From contig NZ_WCJE01000002.1 of the NCBI RefSeq assembly GCF_016743335.1, positions 1 to 64,000 of the forward strand: a stretch of DNA of 64,000 nucleotides, written 5' to 3'. Shown one piece after another: positions 37,109 to 48,473 of the stretch. This DNA comes from Streptococcus suis. Lineage in GTDB: Bacteria > Bacillota > Bacilli > Lactobacillales > Streptococcaceae. Each line of letters starts with the position of its first letter. Within the stretch, counting starts at the first letter, position 1. The position numbers and the translations under genes are program-made. The notes under the pieces were generated by a model. It made no database searches. It was not told where the DNA came from and saw nothing but the letters and a program-made list of their open reading frames with translations.

Positions 37109-38368
37109 TTAGAAGAATACACGCATAATATCATTCCAGGTCACGACCAGCATGAGGACAACCATGATTGCAACGCCTGCCAGCGTGATATAGGATTCTG
37201 TTTCTGGTTTAAGTGGTTTTCTGCGAATACCTTCTAGAATGTTCATGACAATCTTCCCACCATCCAAGGCTGGAATAGGGATAAGATTGAAAATACCGAT
37301 ATTGATTGATAGCATAGCCATCAGGTTAAAGACTGAAACCCAACCATTTGCAGCAGCCTGATTGCTGACAGAATAAATGGCAACAGGTCCACCCAATTGC
37401 TTAACATCAAAATTGGCAATCAAGTTTTTCAAGGCAGTCACAACAATAACTGCTGTCGCACCCGCTTGCTGGAAGCCCCCAATAATCTTATCAACGAAAC
37501 CAGTTTTCAAAATCGGTGAAATACCAATTCGATAGGCCCCATCTACTTGTTCAGCAGTAACGGAGACATGACGGGTTTTCCCATCATGCTCAACAACCAA
37601 ATCAAAGCTTGGGGCTGTTGTTGCATCTGTCGCTGCTTTGCTAATAATCGTTGCAACTTCTGTGTAGCTATCTGTCGTGTTCCCATTGACCGAAAGAATC
37701 TTGTCCCCTGTGACAACACCTGCAGCCTGCAAAGCACCACCTTCAGTAATACTTACTGCATTGCTTGATGGGTTGGCAACCCCGCCTTGCATGAAGAACA
37801 AAAGAATAAATATTAGAATTCCTAAAATAAAGTTATTCATGGGACCCGCAAAGTTGGTCATCAACCGTCCCCAGACTGTCGCATTTTGATACTGAACATC
37901 AAGTGGAGCAATCCGAACTTCTGTCCCATCTTCCTCTACAATCGTGGCATCGTGATCAACCTTATAGGTCTTGCTTTCTTCCAAGACCAAGCCTGTGATT
38001 TCCAATTTTTCCTCGAAGTCAAAACTGGTTACATTCATTGGCAAACTGAGACTATCCAGTTGCTTACCAGACAAATTAATCCGCGTCACAACACCAGCTT
38101 CATTCAGGCTGAGGCTGGCAGGACTACCTGTCTTAATCTCTGTTTTATCTTCACCCCATCCAGCCATTCGAACATAGCCACCTAGGGGAAGGATACGGAT
38201 GGTGTAAAGTGTCCCATCCTTACCTGTATGAGCGAAAATTTTGGGACCCATCCCAATCGCAAATTCCCTCACAAGGATACCAGCTTTCTTGGCAAAGTAG
38301 AAATGACCAAATTCATGGACAACCACAATCACACCAAATATAAATATAAATGCTAAAATTCCCTTCAT
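37109..38368 (-). CDS. rseP: Site-2 intramembrane zinc protease RseP/Eep
   Basis: A 419-residue membrane protease. [13 protein letters not shown] near residue 18 is the zinc site, a PDZ domain lies at about residues 200-280 ([20 protein letters not shown]), and [13 protein letters not shown] near the C-terminus is the second active-site motif. Four membrane helices are expected. In enterococci and streptococci this protease (Eep) also processes signal peptides of lipoproteins and SHP-type pheromones, so it may mature the candidate pheromone at 10584-10709. It lies in uppS-cdsA-rseP order, 9 bp after cdsA. Confidence 0.95.
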   Translation of the reverse strand: MKGILAFIFIFGVIVVVHEFGHFYFAKKAGILVREFAIGMGPKIFAHTGKDGTLYTIRILPLGGYVRMAGWGEDKTEIKTGSPASLSLNEAGVVTRINLSGKQLDSLSLPMNVTSFDFEEKLEITGLVLEESKTYKVDHDATIVEEDGTEVRIAPLDVQYQNATVWGRLMTNFAGPMNNFILGILIFILLFFMQGGVANPSSNAVSITEGGALQAAGVVTGDKILSVNGNTTDSYTEVATIISKAATDATTAPSFDLVVEHDGKTRHVSVTAEQVDGAYRIGISPILKTGFVDKIIGGFQQAGATAVIVVTALKNLIANFDVKQLGGPVAIYSVSNQAAANGWVSVFNLMAMLSINIGIFNLIPIPALDGGKIVMNILEGIRRKPLKPETESYITLAGVAIMVVLMLVVTWNDIMRVFF

Positions 38369-38377
38369 AGTACCTCC

Positions 38378-39184
38378 TTAAAATAATCCAAAGAAGTGCA
38401 TGATTGGAAAGACAAAAATCATACCGTCAAAACGATCCAGGATACCACCGTGTCCTGGAATAATTTTTCCAGAATCCTTCACACCAAAATGGCGTTTAAT
38501 AGCACTTTCTACTAAATCTCCGAATTGTGAGAATATCGAGAAAATCACAACTAACAACAACATCATGCCAAATGAATAGCCCGCCAACAAGGACTTATCG
38601 ACAATCAAGAAAATGATAGCAACTACCACCGCAGAAAGAATACCGCCTACAAAGCCTTCAACCGTTTTATTCGGTGAAACCTTCGGCAATAATTTTCTCC
38701 GACCAATCTGACGACCGATTAAGTAGGCACCAATGTCTGTTGCCCAGACTAAACAGAGGGCAAAGAAGACTTTATTGAGCCCAGCCATACGAGCCAGTAT
38801 CAAACTATGAAAGCCGATACCAACATAGAAACTTGATGCAATTGGAAAGACCACATCTGAATAGTTGTAATGACCGATATTAAAAACCGTCGAACCAAGC
38901 AGTAAAAATACTACAATGGCGTAGGCTGTGTAATTTCCATCCGTCGGTAAAAATGTCAGATAATTCTGGAGCGGAAGAGCCAAGACTAAACTGGCCAACA
39001 TAGCTAAGACACCCTCGATAGAATTTGGTGCTAGGCGATGCATTTTAATCAATTCAGCCGTGGCAATGATGGCTAACAGGCCTACAAAAAATTGAAATGC
39101 CATCCCACCAGCCAACAAAAAGGGAATGAAAATAGCTAGAGCAATGCCGCCAAATATCACTCGTTTCTGTAAATCGTTTGTCAT
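38378..39184 (-). CDS. cdsA: Phosphatidate cytidylyltransferase
   Basis: A 268-residue membrane enzyme with about seven helices that makes CDP-diacylglycerol from phosphatidate and CTP. The C-terminal signature is complete: DLVESAIKRHFGVKDSGKII followed by PGHGGILDRFDG. Located between uppS and rseP, with gaps of 9 bp on each side, a conserved Gram-positive order. Confidence 0.96.
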   Translation of the reverse strand: MTNDLQKRVIFGGIALAIFIPFLLAGGMAFQFFVGLLAIIATAELIKMHRLAPNSIEGVLAMLASLVLALPLQNYLTFLPTDGNYTAYAIVVFLLLGSTVFNIGHYNYSDVVFPIASSFYVGIGFHSLILARMAGLNKVFFALCLVWATDIGAYLIGRQIGRRKLLPKVSPNKTVEGFVGGILSAVVVAIIFLIVDKSLLAGYSFGMMLLLVVIFSIFSQFGDLVESAIKRHFGVKDSGKIIPGHGGILDRFDGMIFVFPIMHFFGLF

Positions 39185-39193
39185 ACCTTCTCC

Positions 39194-39949
39194 TTATACA
39201 CCGCCAAAACGTCTGTGGCGACGGTTGTATTCTTTAATCGCTAATTTAAGTGCTTCTCCATCAAAATCAGGCCAAGCAATATCTGTAAAGTACAGCTCGC
39301 TGTAGGCTGTTTGCCACGGCAGGAAGTTGCTAAGACGAAGTTCACCACTTGTACGGATAACTAGATCGGGATCGCGTAACGTTGGTGATAAGGTTCCTGT
39401 ATAGAGGTAATCCGCTATTAATTTCTCGTCAATATCTCCAGGATTAAACTTGGCATCCAAGACATCTTGCGCAATAGCCTTGACTGCGCGAGTCACCTCA
39501 TCACGACCGCCATAGTTAAGAGCGAAATTGAGAATCAAACCAGTGTTACTCTTTGTCTTTTGTTCGGCTTTATAAAGCGCATTGAGAGTCGGGACAGGAA
39601 GTTTTGAATGGTCACCAATCATCTGAATTTTGACATTATTGGCATGGAGTTCAGGAACATACTTATCATAAAACTCCACAGGTAGATTCATGATAAACTT
39701 CACTTCTTTTTCCGGTCGAGACCAGTTTTCTGTAGAAAAGGCATAGACAGTTAACACCTTTACTCCCAAATCAGAAGCCGTCTTGGTAACCTTTTGCAGT
39801 GCATCCATACCAGCCTTATGCCCCATAATACGTGGCTGCATCCGCTTTTTCGCCCAACGGCCATTGCCATCCATAATCACAGCGATATGCTTAGGGACTT
39901 CAATTGCTGTTTCAATGCTTTCTTTCTTTTTAAAATTAAATTTAAACAT
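39194..39949 (-). CDS. uppS: Undecaprenyl (di-trans,poly-cis) diphosphate synthase
   Basis: A 251-residue cis-prenyltransferase that makes the C55 lipid carrier for wall glycans. IAVIMDGNGRWAKKR carries the catalytic Asp, followed by GHKAGMDALQKV. RTSGELRLSNFLPWQTAYSE and the C-terminal WPDF region complete the family signature. The start is the ATG at 39949 (MFKFNFKKKE), preceded by AAGGAAAATACC; a longer frame to 39979 overlaps that site. It supplies carrier lipid for the glycan cluster at 21-25.6 kb as well as peptidoglycan. Confidence 0.96.
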   Translation of the reverse strand: MFKFNFKKKESIETAIEVPKHIAVIMDGNGRWAKKRMQPRIMGHKAGMDALQKVTKTASDLGVKVLTVYAFSTENWSRPEKEVKFIMNLPVEFYDKYVPELHANNVKIQMIGDHSKLPVPTLNALYKAEQKTKSNTGLILNFALNYGGRDEVTRAVKAIAQDVLDAKFNPGDIDEKLIADYLYTGTLSPTLRDPDLVIRTSGELRLSNFLPWQTAYSELYFTDIAWPDFDGEALKLAIKEYNRRHRRFGGV

Positions 39950-40062
39950 GGTATTTTCCTTATTGTATAATCGTTTCATTATACCATATTTTTACCTAGG
40001 ATAGCAAAAATCAGGCAGGGCTAAAACAAGAGAAAACCAAGGTTTCCCTCGGTTTTTCATCC

Positions 40063-40386
40063 TTATTCTTCAATTGCAGCTTCTGGAGTTGCTTCTGTCG
40101 TTTCAACTGCCACTTCTTCAACAACTGCCGATGTAGTATCTGAACTTGCTACACGATTACGAATAGCACCACGTTCAAATGTCAAGTAAACACCATCAAC
40201 ATCGAGAACAACCTTTTTATCATCGATTTCATCGACAATACCAAATAGCCCACCAATGGTCACAATTTCATCACCTTTTTTAATTTGGCTCAGAGCTTCT
40301 TGGCGTTGCTTTTGTTGTTTACGTTGCGAATAGAACATAAAACCAATCATGGCAACCATGACAAGCGGCAAAAATAAACCTTCCAT
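40063..40386 (-). CDS. yajC: Preprotein translocase subunit YajC
   Basis: A 107-residue protein with one N-terminal membrane helix (LFLPLVMVAMIGFMFY) followed by a basic segment (SQRKQQKQRQEALSQIKKGD) and the conserved EIVTIGGLFGIVDEID core. The C-terminus is rich in Glu, Ala, Val and Thr. YajC associates with SecDF and the SecYEG channel. An AGGTGTCCTA-type site precedes the ATG. It lies upstream of uppS with a 113-bp gap. Confidence 0.93.
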   Translation of the reverse strand: MEGLFLPLVMVAMIGFMFYSQRKQQKQRQEALSQIKKGDEIVTIGGLFGIVDEIDDKKVVLDVDGVYLTFERGAIRNRVASSDTTSAVVEEVAVETTEATPEAAIEE

Positions 40387-40482
40387 TAGGACACCTCATT
40401 CATTTTAATAGTTTTGATTATACTAAAATTTTCCACCGTTAGCAAAGAGAAGACCCAATCTCGCAGCCTTTTCAACCAAAAA

Positions 40483-40818
40483 TCAGTAAGAGTAAGTATC
40501 AACTATACCTTGATATAGCTGTACGAAACCAATTATTGAAATAATCAGCAAAACCACTCCAATAACCAATAGAACACTCCTCCCTTTTTTGGAAACTTGA
40601 TTAGGCAGTCCATATCCTAAGGCAAATCCTGACAGCGGAAAAATCCATAGTCCTGTGAATTGAAAAAGTAAAGGTAATAAAAGAGCAACCAGTAAACAGA
40701 TATAGCGATGAGTTTTATTTTCCAAACGAGGAAGTGACCAACCAACTGAGAAGGTGACAAAACTGATAAAAGCCGTCATTACAAACAGGATTAGTCCAAA
40801 AGCCAGTAAAAATAGCAT
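40483..40818 (-). CDS. Small polytopic membrane protein, unknown function
   Basis: A 111-residue protein with three or four hydrophobic helices (MLFLLAFGLILFVMTAFISF; YICLLVALLLPLLFQF; SVLLVIGVVLLIISIIGF) and short charged loops. I recognise no family. An AGGAGAAGAGC site precedes the ATG, supporting translation. It lies between purA and yajC in the same orientation with no conserved partner that would suggest a function. Confidence 0.6.
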   Translation of the reverse strand: MLFLLAFGLILFVMTAFISFVTFSVGWSLPRLENKTHRYICLLVALLLPLLFQFTGLWIFPLSGFALGYGLPNQVSKKGRSVLLVIGVVLLIISIIGFVQLYQGIVDTYSY

Positions 40819-40859
40819 GCTCTTCTCCTATTCTCTAATGCATGTGAAAAAGTGGTCTA

Positions 40860-42476
<1,617 letters not shown>

Positions 42477-42513
42477 TGGTGTAAGACACTATCAGAAATT
42501 GGACGAATTGCTT

Positions 42514-44745
42514 ATGTTACAGAAATTATCCTCAAACAGCCCCATCCTCCAAGCCACCTTTGGTTTGGAACGGGAATCCTTACGGATGAATAACAACAAC
42601 CGCGTGGCTCAGACGCCCCACCCTGAAAAATTGGGCTCACGCAGTTTTCACCCCTATATCCAGACAGACTACAGCGAGCCTCAGCTAGAGTTGATTACGC
42701 CTGTGGCTCATTCGACCAAGGAAGCCCGCCGTTTTCTTGGAGCCATTACGGATGTCGCTGTTCGCTCTATGAACAAAAGCGAATATCTTTGGCCCCTGTC
42801 CATGCCGCCTGTTATCTCAGAAGATGAGATTCAGATTGCCCAGCTGGAGAGCAACTACGAGTACCAATACCGTGTCGGCTTGGCAGACCGCTATGGCAAG
42901 CTCCTCCAATCCATGTCTGGCATTCATTTTAATTTTGAACTAGGAAAGGACCTGACCCAGCAACTCTTTGCAGTCAGTGGGTATGACGACCTTACCAGCT
43001 TTAAAAACGCCCTCTATCTCAAGCTAGCTCAGAACTTCTTACGCTACCGTTGGCTCTTGACCTACCTCTACGGAGCTAGCAGCCTGGCTGAGAAGGGATT
43101 TTTGACCGATGAGATTGGTTGTGTGCGGTCCATTCGCAATTCCAACTACGGCTATGTCAACGCCCCCGATGTCCATATCTCCTTCTCTTCTTTGGAGCAA
43201 TATGTAACCGACATCGAAGAGGCAGTGGCTAGCGGTCAGCTATCTGCTGAAAAGGAATTTTACTCCGCTGTCCGCCTCCGTGGTGCCAAGACCAGCCGAG
43301 ACTTTTTGACCAAAGGTATCACTTACTTAGAGTTCCGCAACTTCGACCTCAACCCCTTTGAGCCACTGGCTATTAGCCAAGAAACGCTGGACACCACCCA
43401 CCTTTTTGCCCTAGCACTGCTCTGGCTTGATGATATGGACCAAGTAGATGAAGAGTTGGCTCAGGCAGCAGACCTCAACAACCGCATCGCCCTCAGCCAC
43501 CCCCACACTCCCCTACCAGCAGAGGCAGACGCTAGCCCTATCCTGACTGCCATGACAGAAATTGTCACCCACTTTGGACTGGACGACTACTACAGCCAGC
43601 TCATCGCTCAAGTGGAGGCGGCTCTTCAAGACCCTCGCTTGACCCTTTCTGGAAAAATAGCAGAGCAGGTTGAAAACGGGTCTTTGGAAAGATTTGGCCA
43701 GCAACAAGGACGTGCCTTCCATGACTATGCTTGGACAGCCCCTTACGCCCTCAAGGGCTATGAAAACATGGAACTCTCCACCCAGATGATTCTCTTTGAT
43801 GCCATTCAGCTGGGCTTGAATGTGGAGATTTTAGACGAGGAAGACCAGTTTCTCAAACTCTGGCATGGTGACCATGTTGAGTACATCAAAAATGGGAACA
43901 TGACCTCCAAGGACAACTACGTCATTCCTCTCGCCATGGCCAACAAGGTTGTAACCAAGAAGATTTTGGACCAGGCTGGTTTTCCAGTACCTGCGGGAGC
44001 GGAATTTGCTAACAAGGAAGATGCCCTGCGGTATTACGGGCAGGTAGCCAGCTCTGCTATTGTTGTCAAACCAAAATCCACCAACTTCGGCCTCGGCATT
44101 TCTATCTTTCAAGAACCAGCCAGCCTTGTGGACTATGAAAAAGCCCTGGACATCGCCTTTTCGGAAGATAGCCATGTGCTTGTGGAGGAATTCGTAGCGG
44201 GGACCGAGTACCGCTTCTTCGTCCTGGACGGCAAATGCGAGGCTGTCCTGCTCCGCGTCGCAGCCAATGTCGTGGGGGACGGTAGCTCAACCATCCGTGA
44301 ATTGGTGGACCAAAAAAACCAAGATCCACTGCGAGGGCGTGACCACCGTTCACCGCTTGAAATCATTAACTTGGGCGACATCGAACTGCTTATGTTGGAG
44401 CAACAGGGCTACACGCCTGATACAGTTTTGCCAGAGGGCGTTCAAGCATTTCTGCGTGGCAATTCTAATATCTCAACAGGTGGCGACTCCATCGATATGA
44501 CCGACCAGATGGACGAGTCCTACAAGCAACTGGCCGCTGATATGGCGACTGCTATGGGAGCTTGGACTTGCGGTGTGGACTTGATTATCCCCGACCGCAC
44601 CAAGCCAGCCAGTAAGGACGAGCCCAACTGCACCTGTATCGAGCTCAACTTCAACCCTGCCATGTACCTGCACACCTATACCTACGCAGGACCTGGGCAG
44701 AGCATTACACCGAAAATCTTGCGGAAGTTGTTTAAGGAAATATAA
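42514..44745 (+). CDS. gshAB: Bifunctional glutathione synthetase GshAB (GshF)
   Basis: A 743-residue fusion enzyme making glutathione in one chain. Residues 1 to about 470 are a type 1 glutamate-cysteine ligase (LQATFGLERESLRMN; SEPQLELITPVA; MSGIHFNFELG). Residues about 480-743 are an ATP-grasp glutathione synthetase (VVKPKSTNFGLGISIF; VEEFVAGTEYRFFVLDG; CTCIELNFNPAM). About 750 residues is normal for streptococcal GshAB. Start 42514 is set by the promoter position. The ribosome site is weak (GGACGA). It ends at repeat copy A3. Confidence 0.96.
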   Translation: MLQKLSSNSPILQATFGLERESLRMNNNNRVAQTPHPEKLGSRSFHPYIQTDYSEPQLELITPVAHSTKEARRFLGAITDVAVRSMNKSEYLWPLSMPPVISEDEIQIAQLESNYEYQYRVGLADRYGKLLQSMSGIHFNFELGKDLTQQLFAVSGYDDLTSFKNALYLKLAQNFLRYRWLLTYLYGASSLAEKGFLTDEIGCVRSIRNSNYGYVNAPDVHISFSSLEQYVTDIEEAVASGQLSAEKEFYSAVRLRGAKTSRDFLTKGITYLEFRNFDLNPFEPLAISQETLDTTHLFALALLWLDDMDQVDEELAQAADLNNRIALSHPHTPLPAEADASPILTAMTEIVTHFGLDDYYSQLIAQVEAALQDPRLTLSGKIAEQVENGSLERFGQQQGRAFHDYAWTAPYALKGYENMELSTQMILFDAIQLGLNVEILDEEDQFLKLWHGDHVEYIKNGNMTSKDNYVIPLAMANKVVTKKILDQAGFPVPAGAEFANKEDALRYYGQVASSAIVVKPKSTNFGLGISIFQEPASLVDYEKALDIAFSEDSHVLVEEFVAGTEYRFFVLDGKCEAVLLRVAANVVGDGSSTIRELVDQKNQDPLRGRDHRSPLEIINLGDIELLMLEQQGYTPDTVLPEGVQAFLRGNSNISTGGDSIDMTDQMDESYKQLAADMATAMGAWTCGVDLIIPDRTKPASKDEPNCTCIELNFNPAMYLHTYTYAGPGQSITPKILRKLFKEI

Positions 44746-44751
44746 TAACAA

Positions 44752-44928
44752 AGAGGCTGGGTAAAAAGTCCAGCCTCACTTCTCAGAGTTCGTGTCAACA
44801 TCTCAGCGCAGTGGTTGATTGGCAGATTTGTTCGTATTTCATACTCCAAATCTGACCTAATCAACTGTGCGGGGGTGAGAAGACGAACTCTTTTTTGACC
44901 AATTGAGTTCTTTCTCACTCCCATTTTT
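44752..44928. repeat. Family A intergenic hairpin repeat, copy 3
   Basis: It fills the gap between the convergent gshAB and aldolase genes. It starts with AGGCTGG/CCAGCCT (44754-44777, a terminator for gshAB) and ends with GGGGTGAGAAGACGAACTC paired with GAGTTCTTTCTCACTCCC (44873-44924), which can end the aldolase transcript. The body is about 95 percent like copy 2 by eye. Confidence 0.82.
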
Positions 44929-45734
44929 TATATCTGTAAAAAACCTTCCCGTGGTTCTACCTTGAGCACCTGACAGACCTCGTACAAGTCTTTATCGCTC
45001 AAACCAGGGTATTGTTTGATAGACATGGTTTGCAGGTGGATTTTTGCAGCCTTGTCAACCGTTTCAATCAAGCCAAAACAATCTTGAAAATCTTTTCCAG
45101 TCGCTAAAATACCATGATAGGCCCAGACAACAATGCGGCAATGCTCCAGCTTTTCTACACTATGCTGAGCGATTGCCAGCGTTCCCGGCAATTCCCACGG
45201 TAAAATGCCAACGCCGTCTGGGAATACAACTATGCTCTCCGTCAACACTCTCCACAAAGGCAAGGTATATTCTTTATCATCCGGTGGAGATACCAGTGAG
45301 TAGGCCGTGGCATTGGGAGCATGATTGTGGACAACCACGCGATGAGACGGATCAACGGATAGCCGTTTTGCATGGGCTAACAAGTGCATATATAACTCAC
45401 TGGTCGGACGTTTTTCTTCTTCAAACCCCCATAACACTTGATAGCCTGCTTCTGTCACCCGAATGACACCTGTATCGCGTTCTACATGATCTCTCAAAGT
45501 CCTAAAATGACTACCTGATGCAGTAATCAAAACATACTGACCAATCATTTCTGGAGGAATATCGGACAGCTCGACTTCTTTTTTTACAGCATAGGTCTTC
45601 AGATACTCCCTGTCCTCTTCCGGTAAAATGTAACTGACATTTCCCCCGTTATATTCATCCCAACCATGCAACCACATATCATAGGTCAGCTGACACAGCT
45701 CCTGCATGGATTGCGAATCTTTAAATTCTTTCAT
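44928..45734 (-). CDS. Class II aldolase, rhamnulose-1-phosphate aldolase-like
   Basis: A 268-residue zinc-dependent aldolase/adducin-family protein most like RhaD in length and pattern. Visible features are DMWLHGWDEYNGGNVSY at the N-terminus, VLITASGSHF (phosphate loop), TSELYMHLLAHAKRL (catalytic Glu region), VVHNHAPNATA (two zinc His) and VVWAYHGILATG (third zinc His). It would split a ketose 1-phosphate into dihydroxyacetone phosphate and an aldehyde. It is the last gene of the PTS operon. No rhamnose isomerase or kinase is nearby, so calling it rhaD would over-reach. Confidence 0.8.
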   Translation of the reverse strand: MKEFKDSQSMQELCQLTYDMWLHGWDEYNGGNVSYILPEEDREYLKTYAVKKEVELSDIPPEMIGQYVLITASGSHFRTLRDHVERDTGVIRVTEAGYQVLWGFEEEKRPTSELYMHLLAHAKRLSVDPSHRVVVHNHAPNATAYSLVSPPDDKEYTLPLWRVLTESIVVFPDGVGILPWELPGTLAIAQHSVEKLEHCRIVVWAYHGILATGKDFQDCFGLIETVDKAAKIHLQTMSIKQYPGLSDKDLYEVCQVLKVEPREGFLQI

Positions 45735-45785
45735 GTCCTTACTCCTTTCCTTTTCACAAATAAAAGATAGGGGTTCCCCTATCTT

Positions 45786-46538
45786 TTATTCAAAACCTTC
45801 GTCTTGTTTTTCTTGATTCCAGATAGGTCTTCTATGAATCAAATCGTCTATATCTCCGATTCGATGACCTTTTGAATAATAGCCATCCAAGATACCAAGT
45901 TTTTGGAAAACGGTTTGCTTGTAAGCAATTTCTGCGTTCCATTCAACCGTATCAAGAATTTGGAGAGCCTTGTTCAAAGCCTCCTCACCATCTGCTCCCG
46001 GAGTCAAAATCAAGACCCCGTGACTATCCAAAAGATACTCTTTTGGCAACTTACCATCCGTTGATAACAATTCCTGCCGAACAATTTCTGCCAATTCTGG
46101 AGTGGTATTCGGTGCAAAATCCAACACCTTAATATACTCGACCTTTTGAGTTGATTCTGTCAGGTTGGGCATATCTAAATGACTGGTTGCCCAAAACATA
46201 GCATTGGGAGCGTGGGCATGGAAAACACATTTGATTTCAGGATTTGTCCGGTAACATGCAAAGTGCATATTGATTTCACGCGTCACTTTCCCTTCACCAG
46301 CCACCACTTCCTCGGTGTCATAATCTACAACCAAGACTTGCGAAGGACTGATTTTTCCATGATAAGCTTCTGACATCATAGACGGTGTCATAATGATGTA
46401 TTCTTTACCGTTTTTATCTTGCGTTTTGAAGGAAAAATTCCCTCCAGCCGTATTGGTATTTTTACGATAATAGGTCAGATGCACGGCATCAGCCAATGCC
46501 TTCCTCTCTTCCGAAAATAGAATTTTTCCACTCGCCAT
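45786..46538 (-). CDS. Class II aldolase/adducin-domain protein
   Basis: A 250-residue second aldolase-family protein of the same operon. NTAGGNFSFKTQDKNG is the N-terminal GGN motif, VTREINMHFACYRTNPEI supplies the catalytic Glu, VFHAHAPNAMF the two zinc His, and LLDSHGVLILTPG the third zinc His. It resembles fuculose-phosphate aldolase relatives. It shares the fold but little sequence with the RhaD-like protein 50 bp downstream, so the two probably act on different phosphorylated sugars or form a mixed pathway. Confidence 0.78.
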   Translation of the reverse strand: MASGKILFSEERKALADAVHLTYYRKNTNTAGGNFSFKTQDKNGKEYIIMTPSMMSEAYHGKISPSQVLVVDYDTEEVVAGEGKVTREINMHFACYRTNPEIKCVFHAHAPNAMFWATSHLDMPNLTESTQKVEYIKVLDFAPNTTPELAEIVRQELLSTDGKLPKEYLLDSHGVLILTPGADGEEALNKALQILDTVEWNAEIAYKQTVFQKLGILDGYYSKGHRIGDIDDLIHRRPIWNQEKQDEGFE

Positions 46539-46542
46539 ATGC

Positions 46543-46782
46543 TTACTCGCCTTTCTTTTTCCCTTCCCTCAAGGCAGCATAAATCTTTTCTGCTGTTTCA
46601 CGTTTTTCTTTCTGGCTATCGTCGTATTCTTTGAACAAGACATCATAGCCGTTTCGATAAACTAGAAAGCTAATTCCAATTGCTAGCAAGTTAAAGGCAT
46701 ATACTCCTGTGTTTAACCCTAGCAGAAAGAGAACAACTGCCACTAATAATAATGTTAGCCAATATGCTTTTTTAGTTTTCAT
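46543..46782 (-). CDS. Small membrane protein in the PTS operon
   Basis: A 79-residue protein with two hydrophobic helices (WLTLLLVAVVLFLLGL; YAFNLLAIGISFLVY) and a charged C-terminal tail (KEYDDSQKEKRETAEKIYAA, ending LREGKKKGE). I recognise no family. It overlaps the end of the IIC gene by 11 bp and precedes the aldolase gene by 4 bp, so it is translated as part of the sugar operon and may assist the transporter. Confidence 0.65.
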   Translation of the reverse strand: MKTKKAYWLTLLLVAVVLFLLGLNTGVYAFNLLAIGISFLVYRNGYDVLFKEYDDSQKEKRETAEKIYAALREGKKKGE

Positions 46783-48121
46783 AACGTTTTGACGGTACTT
46801 CTTGTGCTGTCATTGTCTTATACAACCAAACAAAGAGTGCTAGGAAGAGAACCGCCCCTCCAATACCGAGTATATTACCATTGAACGCTTCCGCAAACAA
46901 GATACGGAGTTCTGGTGCTTCAATAGTGGACCAAGTAATCAACTGACCTTTTTCTACCTCAACTGCACCAGTTGAATTTGCTAAGCCTGTCAAAATAGGA
47001 GCAAAATACGTTGCACTGTAAAGGTAGAGTGGAAGGTAGATGACACCGAGGATCATCATACGTGCCAAGTTACCACCTGTAAGCAAGAGGCCTCCTACTG
47101 CAATAGAGTAGTTCAATACCCCTGCGATTGGCAATACGGTATTTCCTGGCAAGATGAGAGAGTAACCGATGAAGATTGGCACCATGAGGATAAGAGTTAC
47201 CCATACTTCTGAACGCCCTGCCAACAATGGCCAGTCCATACCAATATAAACTTCACGGTCGTTGAAGCGTTTTTTCATAAACTCTGACATAGCATCAGCT
47301 AATGGAGAAAGGGACTGCATAAAGAGCTTACTTACCATTGGGAAGAGGGCCATGGCAGTAGCAACTTGAATACCCAAGTTCAATGAATTTGAAACGGTGT
47401 AGGCACCTGCAAAACCTAGGCAGACACCAATGATGAAGCCCATTACTGAGTTTTCAGAGAAGATACCGATTTTCTTACGAAGAGCATCTGTATCAGCTTT
47501 TTTATTCAAGAATGGTACTTTATCCATCAATTTGTTCACTGGCAACATGAAGACAGCAGATAGGTTCATACAGTGGGTAACCGTTACCATTGGAATACCT
47601 GTCAGGTCTTCAATGTGTTTTTGGAACATATCTCCCATTTTCAATTCTAAAATAACCTGAATAGCTGCCACCAAGAAGCCAGCCCATAAATGACCACTCA
47701 CATAATATACCAAGTAACCAGTCAAGGCTTTCCCCCAAACGTTCCACATATCCACGTTCAAGGTCTTTGTCCAATTCAAACTAAGCATCAACACGTTGAT
47801 AGCAATTTGAACAGCAAAGAAGGTGAAAGCAAAGGTCCAAGACCATACAATACTAGCTGCACCAGTCCATCCCAAGTCAAGTGCTGGAAGGGAGATGCCT
47901 GTATTCAAAGCTAAGGCTTCAGAAGCTGGTGATACGGCATTGGACATGAAACCAATAATCATCCCCATACCTGTGAAGGCTACCCCCAATGTAATGGCGG
48001 AGATGAAAGCTTTTTTAAATTTCATCCCTACCAACAAGCCCAGTACAAGAATAATGAGCGGAACAAAGATTGCGGATCCTAAATTCAATATCCATTGAAT
48101 GATATCTTGAAAGACTCCCAT
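46772..48121 (-). CDS. PTS system IIC component, galactitol family
   Basis: A 449-residue membrane permease with about 10-12 helices of the PTS galactitol (GatC) family: LGLLVGMKFKKAFISAITLG and MGMIIGFMSNAVSPASEAL are typical. It moves a hexitol, pentitol or ketose into the cell while it is phosphorylated by IIB. Start ATG 48121 is preferred over 48127, since AAAGGAGA ends only one base before the upstream ATG. The operon also has separate IIA and IIB genes. Confidence 0.87.
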   Translation of the reverse strand: MGVFQDIIQWILNLGSAIFVPLIILVLGLLVGMKFKKAFISAITLGVAFTGMGMIIGFMSNAVSPASEALALNTGISLPALDLGWTGAASIVWSWTFAFTFFAVQIAINVLMLSLNWTKTLNVDMWNVWGKALTGYLVYYVSGHLWAGFLVAAIQVILELKMGDMFQKHIEDLTGIPMVTVTHCMNLSAVFMLPVNKLMDKVPFLNKKADTDALRKKIGIFSENSVMGFIIGVCLGFAGAYTVSNSLNLGIQVATAMALFPMVSKLFMQSLSPLADAMSEFMKKRFNDREVYIGMDWPLLAGRSEVWVTLILMVPIFIGYSLILPGNTVLPIAGVLNYSIAVGGLLLTGGNLARMMILGVIYLPLYLYSATYFAPILTGLANSTGAVEVEKGQLITWSTIEAPELRILFAEAFNGNILGIGGAVLFLALFVWLYKTMTAQEVPSKRYEN

Positions 48122-48157
48122 TGTCATTCTCCTTTATAATGTATTTTGATTGATTCC

Positions 48158-48460
48158 TTATTTTTTAGTTGCCTCTACGATTTCTTCGTAAACGCTATCG
48201 ACACCCATGCCTGTCAAGAATGGTACACCTGGAAAAACAGATACTCCAAGACGTTCTGCTTCTTCCAAAACCTCTGTTTCTGGCTTGGCGATATAGACGT
48301 AGATACTTGCCTGTGGCAATTCGTTTAAAATTGACTTATAATCAACTGCTTCTACTGGATAACTAATGTTGTCATCTTCAAAACGAGTTTTTATTTTCTC
48401 TGCAATGGTTGTACTGGTTGCAACACCACTACCGCACGCTACAATTAGTTTTCTTGCCAT
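48158..48460 (-). CDS. PTS system IIB component, galactitol-like
   Basis: A 100-residue cytoplasmic domain with the phospho-accepting Cys at residue 9 in LIVACGSGVATSTTIAEKI, the lactose/galactitol IIB P-loop-like motif. It takes phosphate from the IIA encoded 13 bp upstream and passes it to sugar bound by IIC. AAGGAGACAG precedes the start. Confidence 0.88.
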   Translation of the reverse strand: MARKLIVACGSGVATSTTIAEKIKTRFEDDNISYPVEAVDYKSILNELPQASIYVYIAKPETEVLEEAERLGVSVFPGVPFLTGMGVDSVYEEIVEATKK

Positions 48461-48473
48461 AAGGCTGTCTCCT

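Noticed and set aside
44928..45734. Naming the aldolase rhaD with a rhamnose pathway
   Set aside because: No rhamnose isomerase, kinase or permease is present; only the fold and aldolase type can be supported.
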